Assembly (NCBI GenBank): GCA_963801105.1
Contig: CAWDDH010000003.1
Coordinates: 1,116,001-1,180,000, forward strand
Length of the DNA stretch: 64,000 nt
Source: JAENVU01 sp963801105
Lineage (GTDB): Bacteria; Actinomycetota; Acidimicrobiia; IMCC26256; JAENVU01
Direction of reading: 5' to 3'
The notes under the pieces were generated by a model. That model made no database searches and was not told the DNA's origin. It saw only the letters and a list, made by a program, of their open reading frames with translations. This document shows positions 22,781 to 31,902 of the stretch, piece after piece (position 1 is the first letter of the stretch; each line of letters opens with the position of its first letter). A program made the translations under genes and the position numbers.

Positions 22781-24225
22781 CGGGCGACCCGGGGCTGGTG
22801 ACGGTGCGGGGAGCCGACCTGCTCGGCCGCGCCGACGTCGTCGTCTACGACCGCCTGGCTCATCCCTCGCTCCTCGATCTCGCACCCGCGGCCGCGACAC
22901 GCATCGACGTGGGGAAGGCGCCGGGCCGGGTGGCCATGGACCAGGAGGGCATCAACGCCACGCTGGTCGAACACGGTGCGGCCGGGCGCGTCGTCGTGCG
23001 GCTCAAGGGCGGTGACCCGTTCGTCTTCGGTCGCGGCGGCGAGGAGGCCGAGGCCCTGATCGCCGCCGGCGTCCCGTTCGAGGTGGTGCCGGGCATCACG
23101 AGCGCGATCGCGGCACCCGCCTACGCCGGGATCCCGGTGACCCACCGCGGGCTGTCGACCCACGTCACGATCGTCACCGGCCACGAGGACCCGGCGAAGG
23201 GCACGACCGACACCGACTGGCCCGCGCTCGCGCGCGCCGGCGGGACGCTCGTGATCCTGATGGGCGCGGGCCGGCTCGAAACGATCGTGGACCTGCTCGT
23301 CGAGCACGGCCGTGATCCCGAGACCCCCGTCGCGGCGGTGCGTTGGGGCACCCGTCCCGAGCAGGCGACGACCCGCGCGACGCTCTCCACGATCACCGCG
23401 CTGGGCGTCGCCTCGCCGAGCGCGATCGTGGTCGGTCCGGTGGCCGGCCTGGACTTCAGCTGGTTCGAGACCCGCCCGCTGTTCGGCCGTACCGTCGTGG
23501 TCACGCGGGCCCGCGAGCAGGCGAGCTCGCTCCGGGCCCGCCTCGAGGAGCTCGGCGCGACCGTTGTCGAGCTGCCATCGATCGCCATCGAGCCGCTGAC
23601 CATCGCGCGACCCGACCCGAGTGGCTACGCGTGGGTCGTGTTCACGTCGGTGAACGGGGCCGACGGCTTCTTCGCCCGCGGGCTCGTCGCGCACGGCCTC
23701 GACGCCCGTGCGCTCGGCGGATGCCGGATCGCGGCGATCGGCCCGGGGACGGCGGAGGCGCTCGGCCGCCACGGGATCGTCCCCGACCTCGTGCCCGAGC
23801 GCTTCGTGGCGGAGTCGCTGCTCGAGGCATTTCCCGCCGCGCTCACCGGCGACCGTGTGCTGCTGGCGCGCGCCGAGGTCGCGCGCGACACGCTGCCGGA
23901 GGGGCTCGCCCGGCTGGGCTACGTCGTCGAGGTGCTGCCGGTGTACCGGACCGTCACTGCGACGCCCGACCCGGAGGACCTCGCGCGCGTCCAGCGCGGC
24001 GAGGTCGACGCCCTCACGTTCACGGCGTCCTCGACGGTCGACAACTTCTGCGATCTCGTCGGCCCGCTGCCCGAGCCCGCGCCGCTGGTGGTGTCGATCG
24101 GACCCGTCACGAGCGACCGGGCGCGCGATCGCGGTCTGGTCGTGGGCGCGGAGGCCGATCCCCACACGATCGACGGCCTCGTCACGGCGCTGCTGGGCGC
24201 CCTGATGGCACCGACCGATCGGTAG
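22753..24225 (+). CDS. cobA-hemD: Uroporphyrinogen-III C-methyltransferase / uroporphyrinogen-III synthase fusion
   Basis: A 490-residue fusion. Residues about 1-240 are CobA/SUMT: YLVGAGPGDPGLVTVRG, the D-R-L loop, VRLKGGDPFVFGRGGEE, VVPGITSA and GIPVTHRG, which bind SAM and methylate uroporphyrinogen III to precorrin-2. Residues about 250-485 are HemD: FGRTVVVTRAREQASSLRA, VFTSVNG, and LTFTASSTV, which closes hydroxymethylbilane into uroporphyrinogen III. The fusion is common in actinobacteria and places the branch between haem and sirohaem in one polypeptide. ATG 22753 lies in the second copy of a 34-base repeat, just after an insertion. Confidence 0.94.
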   Translation: MTVYLVGAGPGDPGLVTVRGADLLGRADVVVYDRLAHPSLLDLAPAAATRIDVGKAPGRVAMDQEGINATLVEHGAAGRVVVRLKGGDPFVFGRGGEEAEALIAAGVPFEVVPGITSAIAAPAYAGIPVTHRGLSTHVTIVTGHEDPAKGTTDTDWPALARAGGTLVILMGAGRLETIVDLLVEHGRDPETPVAAVRWGTRPEQATTRATLSTITALGVASPSAIVVGPVAGLDFSWFETRPLFGRTVVVTRAREQASSLRARLEELGATVVELPSIAIEPLTIARPDPSGYAWVVFTSVNGADGFFARGLVAHGLDARALGGCRIAAIGPGTAEALGRHGIVPDLVPERFVAESLLEAFPAALTGDRVLLARAEVARDTLPEGLARLGYVVEVLPVYRTVTATPDPEDLARVQRGEVDALTFTASSTVDNFCDLVGPLPEPAPLVVSIGPVTSDRARDRGLVVGAEADPHTIDGLVTALLGALMAPTDR

Positions 24226-24228
24226 CCT
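24223..24228 (+). promoter_or_regulatory. -10 box TAGCCT of hemB, probably leaderless
   Basis: TAGCCT overlaps the end of the cobA-hemD gene (TAG stop at 24223-24225) and ends 7 bases before GTG 24236. hemB can thus have its own leaderless transcript besides read-through. Confidence 0.5.
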
Positions 24229-24235
24229 GGCGCCC

Positions 24236-25213
24236 GTGACCTTCCCCGACCAGCGTCCGCGCCGGCTGCGCCGTACCGCGGCCATGCGCCGGCTCGTGGC
24301 CGAGACCCGGCTCGACGTCGATGATCTCGTCGCCCCCCTGTTCGTGAAGGAGGGCATCGACGAGCCCGAACCGGTGGTCTCGATGCCCGGCGTGGTCCAG
24401 CACACCCAGGAGAGCGTCCGCAAGGAGGTCAGGGCCCTCGCCGGGCTCGGGGTCCCCGCGGTGATCCTGTTCGGGATCCCCGCCACGAAGGACGCCCGCG
24501 GGAGTCAGGCCGACGCCGTGGACGGGGTGGTGCAGGTGGCGCTCCGGAACCTGCGCGACGAGGTCGGCGATGCGCTCGTGCTGATGGCCGACGACTGCCT
24601 CGACGAGTACACCGACCACGGCCACTGCGGTCTGCTGACGCCAGCCGGTGAGGTCGACAACGACAGCACGCTGGAGCGCTACGCGTCGATCGCGGTCGCC
24701 CAGGCGGACGCGGGCGTCGACGTCGTCGCGCCGAGCGGGATGATGGATGGTCAGGTGGGTGCCATCCGCGCTGCGCTCGACGCCGCGAGTCATCCCGACA
24801 CCGCCATCCTCGCCTACTCGGCGAAGTACTCCTCCGCGTTGTACGGCCCGTTCCGCGACGCGGCCGAGTGCGCGCCGCAGTTCGGCGACCGGCGTGGGTA
24901 CCAGATGCAGGCCGGGAACGTGCGGGAGGCGCTCGAGGAGACGGCGCTCGATGTTGCCGAGGGCGCCGACATGATCATGGTCAAGCCCGCCCTCGCCTAC
25001 CTCGACGTCATTGCCGCGCTGCGGCCGGCCTTCGACGTCCCGCTCGCGGCGTACCACGTGAGCGGCGAGTACGCGATGGTCAAGGCCGCGGCCGCGAACG
25101 GCTGGATCGACGGCGATGCCGTGGCGCGCGAGCACCTCCTCGCGATCCGGCGGGCCGGTGCCGACTTCGTGCTCACCTACTTCGCGCGTGAGATCGCCGA
25201 ATCGCTCCAGTGA
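24236..25213 (+). CDS. hemB: Delta-aminolevulinic acid dehydratase (porphobilinogen synthase)
   Basis: A 325-residue TIM-barrel enzyme that condenses two aminolevulinate molecules to porphobilinogen. It has RLRRTAAMRRLV at the start, LFVKEGIDEP, the two Schiff-base lysines in YSAKYSSALYGPFR and MIMVKPALAYLD, and the HVSGEYAMVKAA motif. The metal loop reads D-D-C-L-D-E-Y-T-x-H-G-H-C-G: Cys121 and Cys131 are kept but the middle ligand is Asp123, so it is between the zinc (three Cys) and magnesium types. GTG 24236 is the start. hemL follows 7 bases later. Confidence 0.96.
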   Translation: MTFPDQRPRRLRRTAAMRRLVAETRLDVDDLVAPLFVKEGIDEPEPVVSMPGVVQHTQESVRKEVRALAGLGVPAVILFGIPATKDARGSQADAVDGVVQVALRNLRDEVGDALVLMADDCLDEYTDHGHCGLLTPAGEVDNDSTLERYASIAVAQADAGVDVVAPSGMMDGQVGAIRAALDAASHPDTAILAYSAKYSSALYGPFRDAAECAPQFGDRRGYQMQAGNVREALEETALDVAEGADMIMVKPALAYLDVIAALRPAFDVPLAAYHVSGEYAMVKAAAANGWIDGDAVAREHLLAIRRAGADFVLTYFAREIAESLQ

Positions 25214-25220
25214 GCAGCCC

Positions 25221-26486
25221 GTGACCGACGACGCGCTCCTGGCGCGCGCGCTCGCATGCATCCCCGGCGGCGTCAACTCGCCGGTCCGCGCGTTCGACGC
25301 GGTGGGAGGTGCTCCGTTCTTCGTGGCGCGCGCCCGCGGGGCGGAGCTCGTGGACAGCGAGGGCCGGACCTACGTCGACTACGTCCAGTCCTGGGGCGCA
25401 TCGATCCTCGGACACGCGGATCCGCGCATCGTGGAGGCGGTTCGCGCCGCGGCCGCCGACGGCACGTCGTTCGGGGCACCGACGGCGCGCGAGGTCGAGC
25501 TGGCCGAGGCGATCGCGGCGCGGGTCGAGAGCGTCGAGAAGGTGCGGTTGGTCTCGAGCGGCACCGAGGCGGCCATGACCGCCGTCCGGCTCGCTCGCGG
25601 TGCGACCGGGCGGGCCAAGATCCTGAAGTTCGCGGGCTGCTATCACGGTCATCTGGACGCGCTGCTCGTGGCGGCCGGCAGTGGCCTCGCGACCCTGGGG
25701 ATCCCGGGCTCGGCGGGCGTCACGCCCGGCGCGGTCGCGGACACCGTCGTCGTTCCGTACAACGACATCCCCGCGGTCGACGCCGCGTTCGCCGAGCACG
25801 ACCTCGCCGCGGTGCTGGTCGAGCCGGTCGCCGCCAACATGGGTCTCGTCCCTCCCGCCGCCGGGTTCCTCGACTACCTCCGGAACCGGTGCACGGGAGC
25901 GGGGGCACTGCTCGTCTTCGACGAGGTGATCACCGGCTTCCGTGTGGCGCGCGGGGGCGCGCAGGGGTGGTTCGGGATCACGCCGGACCTGTCGATCTTC
26001 GGCAAGGTGGTGGGCGGCGGCCTGCCGCTCGCCGCCGTCGGAGGACCGGCCTCGGTGATGGACCACCTCGCGCCGCTCGGCCCGGTGTACCAGGCCGGCA
26101 CGCTCTCGGGGAACCCGCTCGCGACCGCCGCGGGCCTCGCGGCCCTCGCCGCGCTGGACGACGACGCGTACGCCACGCTCACCCGGAAGGTCGACGCGCT
26201 GCTCACCGGCCTCGCCCGGGTGTTCACCGAGGCCCGGATCCCGGCGCAGGTCACGCGGGCCATGACGCTCGGTGGGCTGTTCTTCTCACCGCGGCGGGTC
26301 ACCGACTACGCCGGCGCTCAGGCCGCCGACCACGAGCGGTATGCCCGCTTCTTCCACGGGATGCTCGACCGCGGCGTGTACCTCGCGCCGAGTGGCTACG
26401 AGACGATCTTCGTCTCCCTCGCCCACACCGACGCGATCATCGGCCAGACCATCGCCGTCGCGGCCGACGTCGCCGCCACGCTGTAA
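25221..26486 (+). CDS. hemL: Glutamate-1-semialdehyde 2,1-aminomutase
   Basis: A 421-residue PLP enzyme that turns glutamate semialdehyde into aminolevulinate, completing the C5 path begun by HemA. Family motifs: IPGGVNSPVRAFDAVGG, the SWGASILGHADP segment, SSGTEAAMTAVRLARG, FAGCYHGHLD, FDEVITGFRVARGGAQ with the PLP Asp, and SIFGKVVGGGLPLAAVGG with the Schiff-base Lys. GTG 25221 sits 7 bases after the hemB stop. The size is normal. It ends the haem block and meets the reductase operon head-on, with a small hairpin between. Confidence 0.96.
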   Translation: MTDDALLARALACIPGGVNSPVRAFDAVGGAPFFVARARGAELVDSEGRTYVDYVQSWGASILGHADPRIVEAVRAAAADGTSFGAPTAREVELAEAIAARVESVEKVRLVSSGTEAAMTAVRLARGATGRAKILKFAGCYHGHLDALLVAAGSGLATLGIPGSAGVTPGAVADTVVVPYNDIPAVDAAFAEHDLAAVLVEPVAANMGLVPPAAGFLDYLRNRCTGAGALLVFDEVITGFRVARGGAQGWFGITPDLSIFGKVVGGGLPLAAVGGPASVMDHLAPLGPVYQAGTLSGNPLATAAGLAALAALDDDAYATLTRKVDALLTGLARVFTEARIPAQVTRAMTLGGLFFSPRRVTDYAGAQAADHERYARFFHGMLDRGVYLAPSGYETIFVSLAHTDAIIGQTIAVAADVAATL

Positions 26487-26495
26487 CCGGTCCGA

Positions 26496-26511
26496 CCCGC
26501 AGCGGAGCGGG
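26496..26511. terminator. Hairpin between convergent hemL and reductase operon
   Basis: CCCGC (26496-26500) and GCGGG (26507-26511) form a 5-bp stem with a 6-base loop in the 45-base gap where both operons end. It can act for either strand but is weak and has no U-tract. Confidence 0.4.
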
Positions 26512-26531
26512 CACGCCGGAGGGACGCGGGT

Positions 26532-26753
26532 TCAGTCCTCGTCGCCGGTGCTGCGACGCTGGCGGACTCGGTCCATGTAGAAGAGCGCGCCGAAGAGCAG
26601 GAAGAAGAAGAACGCGAGCAGCACGAACGCGAGGCCGCCCTGGCCGCGCTCGCCACCGGCGTCGACGAGCTGGCCGTTGGTGCAGCCGGTCGCGACGACG
26701 AGGAGCAGCGTCGCGGCGGCCCAGCTGCGCAGGGTGGGGGTCAACCGGTGCAT
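26532..26753 (-). CDS. Small lipoprotein/membrane protein of the bc-complex operon
   Basis: The last gene of the minus-strand reductase operon encodes 73 residues. A signal helix ends with a lipobox-like VATGC (Cys24), then comes a Gly/Glu-rich linker. A very hydrophobic helix rich in Phe and Leu (about 42-60) leads to a charged tail ending GDED. It may be lipidated at Cys24 and anchored by the second helix, or simply be a two-helix protein. I do not recognise a family. Its place 8 bases after the previous gene suggests an assembly or accessory subunit, which is inference. Confidence 0.6.
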   Translation of the reverse strand: MHRLTPTLRSWAAATLLLVVATGCTNGQLVDAGGERGQGGLAFVLLAFFFFLLFGALFYMDRVRQRRSTGDED

Positions 26754-26761
26754 CAGGCTCC

Positions 26762-27661
26762 TCAGACGGTCTCGGGGGTCGTTTCGGCCGCGGCCTTGGT
26801 GATGGCCTCGGCCTCGCCCTCCACGCGCTTGGCCGCTTCCTGGAGGTCACGCTCCCGCCAGTGGAGACCGAGCAGGCTCAGGACGAAGATCGTGCTGAAC
26901 GCCAGCAGCGCCACGAACGGTGGGACCCGGAGCGACCCGAGGTCGCGCTCGAGCACGAGGACCTGGCGGGCGGTGCCGTCACACTTCGGCGTCGGCGGCT
27001 TGGCGCCGAAGGGCACCTCGTCGCCGGCGAGGTTCGGGTCCACCTTGCACGTGGTGACCACCGCGTAGTGCGGCTTGTGGAGGCTCACGTGGATCCACGG
27101 GAACCCGCCGCCGGTGTCGACCTTGAACTGGCTTCCGATCTCCCCGCCCCCGGTCTCCTGGTTGTTGGTGACGAGGTAGTCGGTCGCGGCGACGTAGGTC
27201 GCGAACTTGCCGCCGGCGCCCGAGAGGATCTCGCCGGTCTGCTCGTTCTTGTTGATGATGAGGTTCAGGTCGACCGCGGCCTTGAGGTTGGCGCCTTCTT
27301 CCTCGCTCACCTTCTTGCCGTGCTGGTCGATCTGTTGGACCGCGGGGATCTTCGAACGCGCCACGTCCCCGGACGGGATCGACTCGACGGCGCGCCACTG
27401 CGGGATGCGTCCCTTCAGCGTGTTCACCGGCGACGGATTGGTCAGCCACAGCAGGGACATCAGGATCAGCAGTCCCGAGAGCCCGGCGGTCGCGATCAAG
27501 AAGCCGAGGCGGGCACCGAGGTTCGTCGCGAGCAGCATGTACGCGCTGCCGCAGAACAGCGCGACGGCCGCGACCACCACGAGGACGCCGAGGATCGTGG
27601 GGTACCAGAGGTCGGGGTTCTTGATGCCCTCGCTGGCGAGGATGTGCCCTGGGTCCACCAT
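26762..27661 (-). CDS. Membrane protein of the bc-complex operon, unknown family
   Basis: A 299-residue protein of no family I know. Two hydrophobic helices (about residues 18-47 and 52-74) are followed by a soluble domain (about 78-245) containing KAAVDLNLIINKNEQTG, a DYLVTNNQETGGGE segment and only two Cys (in TTCKVDP and PKCDGT, possibly a disulfide). A C-terminal helix (about 253-272) and a charged tail close the protein. No haem or FeS motif is present. Position between cytochrome c and the small lipoprotein makes it a likely accessory subunit of the quinol oxidising complex, facing the outer side if the two Cys pair. Confidence 0.65.
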   Translation of the reverse strand: MVDPGHILASEGIKNPDLWYPTILGVLVVVAAVALFCGSAYMLLATNLGARLGFLIATAGLSGLLILMSLLWLTNPSPVNTLKGRIPQWRAVESIPSGDVARSKIPAVQQIDQHGKKVSEEEGANLKAAVDLNLIINKNEQTGEILSGAGGKFATYVAATDYLVTNNQETGGGEIGSQFKVDTGGGFPWIHVSLHKPHYAVVTTCKVDPNLAGDEVPFGAKPPTPKCDGTARQVLVLERDLGSLRVPPFVALLAFSTIFVLSLLGLHWRERDLQEAAKRVEGEAEAITKAAAETTPETV

Positions 27662-27667
27662 CGCCTC

Positions 27668-28867
27668 CTACAGGCTCCGCTCGAACTCGATGATCGCGTC
27701 GATCTGCGCCTTGGTCAGGATGTTCATGAAGTGCGGCATCTTGCCCGACGAGATCCCGCGGACGCCGTAGCCCTTGTTCGCCTCGACCCCGGTCGCCACC
27801 CAGTCGTACTGCTTCTGCTTGCCCGGGTCGCCGGGGAACTGGCTCAGGGTCGCACCGTCGCGCAGTGACGGCCCGAGCGCGCCGCTCCCGGGTGGTTCGG
27901 GCATCGGCACGAAGCCGTCACTCGGTTGGAGCGTGGACCAGCCCTTCGTATGACAGCGCGCGCACTGGGTGTTGAACAGCAGCTCGCCCTCGCTCATCGT
28001 CGCGACCTGGGCCGCGTAGTCGGCCGACCGCTGGATGGCGACGTTGGCGGCGTCGATCTCGCCCTGGTACTTCTGGCGCTGCAGGTCGGTCTCGGAGGTG
28101 GCGAGGCTCGCCTGGGCGTCGGCGAGGTTCTTGCGCGCCGTGGCCTCTTGACTGTTCGCGAACTTCTTGAAGTCCTTGATCTTCTTGGCCGCCTGCGCCC
28201 GTGCCGTGGCCGGGCTCACCTGGATGCTCTTGAGGTAGGCGACGAGGTCGCTGACGGCCTGCTCGTTCTTGGGGCCGCCCCCCGCCACGCCCCAGGCCGG
28301 CATCGGGGTGCCGGGTCGGCCGTAGGTGATGATCTGGGTGATCTGCTGCACCTTGGTCACCGGATCCTCGGTGTAGCGGTAGAAGACGTCGTTGAGTGAG
28401 GGCGCCGCCCACGTCTCGCTGACGGGTGCGGCGTTCGGATCCCCCTGAGCGTCGGCGGTGAGCACGAAGGTGGCGGCACCCCCGCTCGCGTCCGCGCCGT
28501 GGCAGTTCGCGCACTGGAGCGACTTGGCGCTGTCGAACGCGGGCATGCTGGGGTTCGCGAAGAGCGTCGCGCCGCGTTCGATCGCCCGCTCCTCGAAGCC
28601 CGTGGCTTCGCTGCTCTGACGGCTGGGCTCCAGGAGCCAGTAGAGGGGCAGGACGACGGCCACGATCGTCGAGAAGATGAGCGCCCATCGCAGCACCCGG
28701 GTCAGGTGGGTGTCCTCGAGGATCTCGTCGTCGTAGAACGGTGTGAGGTTGGCCGCCTCGCGCTCGGTCGGCTCGCGCCGCACCGAGAGGACCTTGGCGC
28801 CGAGGATCACCACGATCACACAGACCGCGGCCACGTTGATGAGGATCAGGAGAGTGCGCAGGGTCAC
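27668..28867 (-). CDS. Membrane-anchored dihaem cytochrome c
   Basis: A 399-residue protein with two CxxCH haem c sites: C119-A-N-C-H123 and C302-A-R-C-H306. Possible axial Met are 189 (TPMPAW) and 377 (GKMPHF). Two N-terminal transmembrane helices (about 5-28 and 58-80) anchor it. Between the two haem domains, residues about 218-290 are charged and helical with Ala/Lys/Gln repeats, probably a coiled coil. It would take electrons from the Rieske centre to the terminal oxidase, like QcrC, but QcrC of typical actinobacteria lacks this coiled spacer. GTG 28867 is the start. Gene order after the Rieske gene supports a subunit role. Confidence 0.85.
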   Translation of the reverse strand: MTLRTLLILINVAAVCVIVVILGAKVLSVRREPTEREAANLTPFYDDEILEDTHLTRVLRWALIFSTIVAVVLPLYWLLEPSRQSSEATGFEERAIERGATLFANPSMPAFDSAKSLQCANCHGADASGGAATFVLTADAQGDPNAAPVSETWAAPSLNDVFYRYTEDPVTKVQQITQIITYGRPGTPMPAWGVAGGGPKNEQAVSDLVAYLKSIQVSPATARAQAAKKIKDFKKFANSQEATARKNLADAQASLATSETDLQRQKYQGEIDAANVAIQRSADYAAQVATMSEGELLFNTQCARCHTKGWSTLQPSDGFVPMPEPPGSGALGPSLRDGATLSQFPGDPGKQKQYDWVATGVEANKGYGVRGISSGKMPHFMNILTKAQIDAIIEFERSL

Positions 28868-28910
28868 AGTGGCCTCTTCGATGCTCCCGGAAGCGAGTGG
28901 GACGATTGGG

Positions 28911-29759
28911 TCAGACGCACGGTGGTCCTTCGGCGCTCTGACCGGTCGTGTCGGTGCCGATGGGCGGGCCCGTGATGACGTTCGTGGTGTCGATGCTCAT
29001 CTTGGAGCCCGTGATCGTCACGACGAAGCGGTCGAGACCGCGGGGCGCGGGGCCACCCTTCTTCTCCCCGACCCGGCTGTACTTCGAACCGTGGCACGGG
29101 CACTCGAACCATTGCGAGGTCTGGCACCACGGCACCCGGCATCCCAGGTGGACGCACTTCTGGTACAGGGCGACGATCCCCTGTTCCATGTCGGGGATCA
29201 CCAACGCGTACTCCGCCACCTTCTTGGCCTTGGGGACGTCCGCCTTGGGATAGGGCTGGAGGTAGGTGCGGGCCTCGGGGATGTAGTACGGGGCCTTCTT
29301 GGCGGTCCAGTACGCCTGCGCGTCGGCGAGACTGATGCCGGCGTCCACCTTGCCGCCGAACCCGCCGGATGACTTCGCGTAGAGGAACGCGATGGCCGCG
29401 GCCCCGAACGCCCCGATCGAGATCGACATCGTGATGAGGATCGACCGGTTGAAGAACTGGCGCCGGCTGACCTGGATCTCCTCGTACTCGGCCGGCGTGA
29501 ACTCGGCGACCGCCGTGGTCCCCCGCGTGGCCGGCGTGCCCCCGACCCCGGCGCGGGTCTCGCCGGCGCGGGCGCGTGCCGCCTCGGACGCGTCGTCGGC
29601 GACCGCGACGTCGGTGGAGTCGCTCGCCTTCGTCTCACCGCTGAGGGAGCCGGTGGTCCGTCCCTGCGCGTCGGTCGTGCGCCGGCGTGCGGAGGCGAAG
29701 ACCGTCACCGCCGCGAGCAGGATGACGACTGGGATCCCGATGATCAGCGCGATGTTCAA
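28911..29759 (-). CDS. qcrA: Rieske iron-sulfur protein of the quinol:cytochrome c reductase
   Basis: A 282-residue protein. The Rieske cluster motifs are C202-V-H204-L-G-C207 and C220-P-C222-H223-G-S: ligands C202, H204, C220, H223 and disulfide C207-C222. An N-terminal helix (about 3-22), a long acidic/basic linker (25-95) and a second helix (about 105-127) precede the catalytic domain, so it has two membrane segments rather than the three common in actinobacterial QcrA. Start codon TTG 29759 is supported by AGGAG six bases upstream. It carries electrons from quinol at the cytochrome b site to cytochrome c. Confidence 0.9.
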   Translation of the reverse strand: MNIALIIGIPVVILLAAVTVFASARRRTTDAQGRTTGSLSGETKASDSTDVAVADDASEAARARAGETRAGVGGTPATRGTTAVAEFTPAEYEEIQVSRRQFFNRSILITMSISIGAFGAAAIAFLYAKSSGGFGGKVDAGISLADAQAYWTAKKAPYYIPEARTYLQPYPKADVPKAKKVAEYALVIPDMEQGIVALYQKCVHLGCRVPWCQTSQWFECPCHGSKYSRVGEKKGGPAPRGLDRFVVTITGSKMSIDTTNVITGPPIGTDTTGQSAEGPPCV

Positions 29760-29768
29760 CCGAGGCTC

Positions 29769-30611
<843 letters not shown>

Positions 30612-30630
30612 GAGTCAATCCCTCCCCGGC

Positions 30631-31425
30631 CTACAGCGGTCCACTGATGCCGCCGTCCTTGCGGACGCGCCAGAAGTGGATCGCCATGAAGATGACGATG
30701 ACGAACGGGAGCAAGAGCACGTGGAGCGTGTACCAACGCAGCAGCGTGTCGCCCGAGATCTCCTTCGCGCCGAGCAGCGCGTAGCGCATCTGGCCACCGA
30801 AGACCGGCGTGTAGCCCATCATGTTGGTCCCGACGGTCACGGCCCACAGCGCCAGCTGGTCCCACGGCAGGAGGTAGCCGGTGAAGGACAGCAGCAGCGT
30901 GAGGGTGAGCAGGATCACGCCGATGACCCAGTTGAACTCGCGCGGCGCCTTGTACGCGCCGTGGTAGAAGACGCGGCTCATGTGCAGGAACACCGACAGC
31001 ACCATGAGGTGCGCGCCCCATCGATGCATGTTCCGCACGAGCGAGCCGAACCACACCGCGGTCTCGAGTTGCTGCACGTTCGACCAGGCCGCCGCCTCGG
31101 TCGGCCGGTAGAAGAACATCAGGAAGATGCCGGTCACCGTGAGCAGGATGAAGAGGAAGAACGACAGCCCGCCGAGGCAGAGCGTGTAGCTCACCTTCAC
31201 CGCGTGCCGCTTCACCTTCACCGGGTGGAGGTGGTACAGCACGCTGTTCATGATCACGTAGGAGCGGTTCCTCGGGCTGTCGGTGTACCCGCGTCGGAAG
31301 ATCGAACCCGGGCGCACGATCGACGTCACGACCTGGGAGTTGCCGACCTTCTCGCCCATCTCCTTGGCGCGCGCACCGAGTTTGAGGCCGCCGCCGTTGC
31401 CGTTGCTCCCGTTTCCCTGGGCCAT
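30631..31425 (-). CDS. qcrB: Cytochrome b N-terminal subunit, b6 type
   Basis: A 264-residue cytochrome b6-like protein with four main helices. Haem ligands are His134 and His148 (RNMHRWGAH ... FLHMSRV) and His235 and His250 (YTLHVLLLP ... MAIHFWR). The second pair is 15 residues apart, as in b6 of b6f complexes; bc1 cytochrome b has 14. Cys83 in TLCLGGLSFF aligns with the b6 cysteine that binds haem ci covalently. FTGYLLPWDQ and FFYRPT are further b6/b landmarks. It oxidises (mena)quinol with the Rieske protein. Start ATG 31425; about 50 residues of soluble N-terminus precede the b6 region. Confidence 0.92.
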   Translation of the reverse strand: MAQGNGSNGNGGGLKLGARAKEMGEKVGNSQVVTSIVRPGSIFRRGYTDSPRNRSYVIMNSVLYHLHPVKVKRHAVKVSYTLCLGGLSFFLFILLTVTGIFLMFFYRPTEAAAWSNVQQLETAVWFGSLVRNMHRWGAHLMVLSVFLHMSRVFYHGAYKAPREFNWVIGVILLTLTLLLSFTGYLLPWDQLALWAVTVGTNMMGYTPVFGGQMRYALLGAKEISGDTLLRWYTLHVLLLPFVIVIFMAIHFWRVRKDGGISGPL

Positions 31426-31444
31426 CTAGCTCGCTCCGCTCTCT

Positions 31445-31464
31445 CGACGGCGGCTGGGCCGTCG
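31445..31464. terminator. Intercistronic hairpin between ferredoxin and cytochrome b genes
   Basis: CGACGGC (31445-31451) and GCCGTCG (31458-31464) form a 7-bp stem with a 6-base loop in the 62-base gap. It may attenuate or process the transcript so that the first two genes differ in level from the reductase genes. Confidence 0.45.
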
Positions 31465-31487
31465 CCCGTCGGGACGTTCACTCCACA

Positions 31488-31901
31488 TCAGAACCGCACC
31501 CCGTAGCTGTAGCCGTGGCGGTTCGTGCGCACGTGCGGGTCGCCGGCCGCGCCCTGCTGGGCGATCTTGCCGAGGATGATGACGCCGGTCGGGCACCGGT
31601 CCACGCACAGCGCGCAGCGCGTGCACACGTCTTCGTCGACGATGAAGGCCACGTGGTCGTGGGGATCCTCGCCCGGACGCTCGGTGCCGACCGCGGTGTC
31701 GATCGCGCCGACCGAGACCATGTGGATGCACTTCCACGGGCAGATGTCCACGCAGCCCTCGCACATGATGCACTCGGCCTGATCGATGTGGAGGAACTGC
31801 TTCGGCTTCACCGACTGGGTGAGGAAGGTCGGGTCGACCTCCTGGAGCACGTAGTCGGTCACGAACTCCGGCATCGGCGGATTCGCATCGGTCTTGGCCA
31901 T
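31488..31901 (-). CDS. 2[4Fe-4S] ferredoxin in the bc-complex operon
   Basis: A 137-residue protein with two classic cluster motifs: C44-I-M-C-E-G-C-V-D-I-C-P and C-T-R-C-A-L-C-V-D-R-C-P, giving two [4Fe-4S] clusters at low potential. About 40 extra residues at each end and a 25-residue loop between the motifs make it larger than free clostridial ferredoxins. No signal peptide or membrane helix is present, so it works on the cytoplasmic side. Its gene is second in a cytochrome b operon, one base after the gene before it. It may donate electrons to or accept them from the complex; no known bc subunit of this type is familiar to me. Confidence 0.88.
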   Translation of the reverse strand: MAKTDANPPMPEFVTDYVLQEVDPTFLTQSVKPKQFLHIDQAECIMCEGCVDICPWKCIHMVSVGAIDTAVGTERPGEDPHDHVAFIVDEDVCTRCALCVDRCPTGVIILGKIAQQGAAGDPHVRTNRHGYSYGVRF

Positions 31902-31902
31902 G

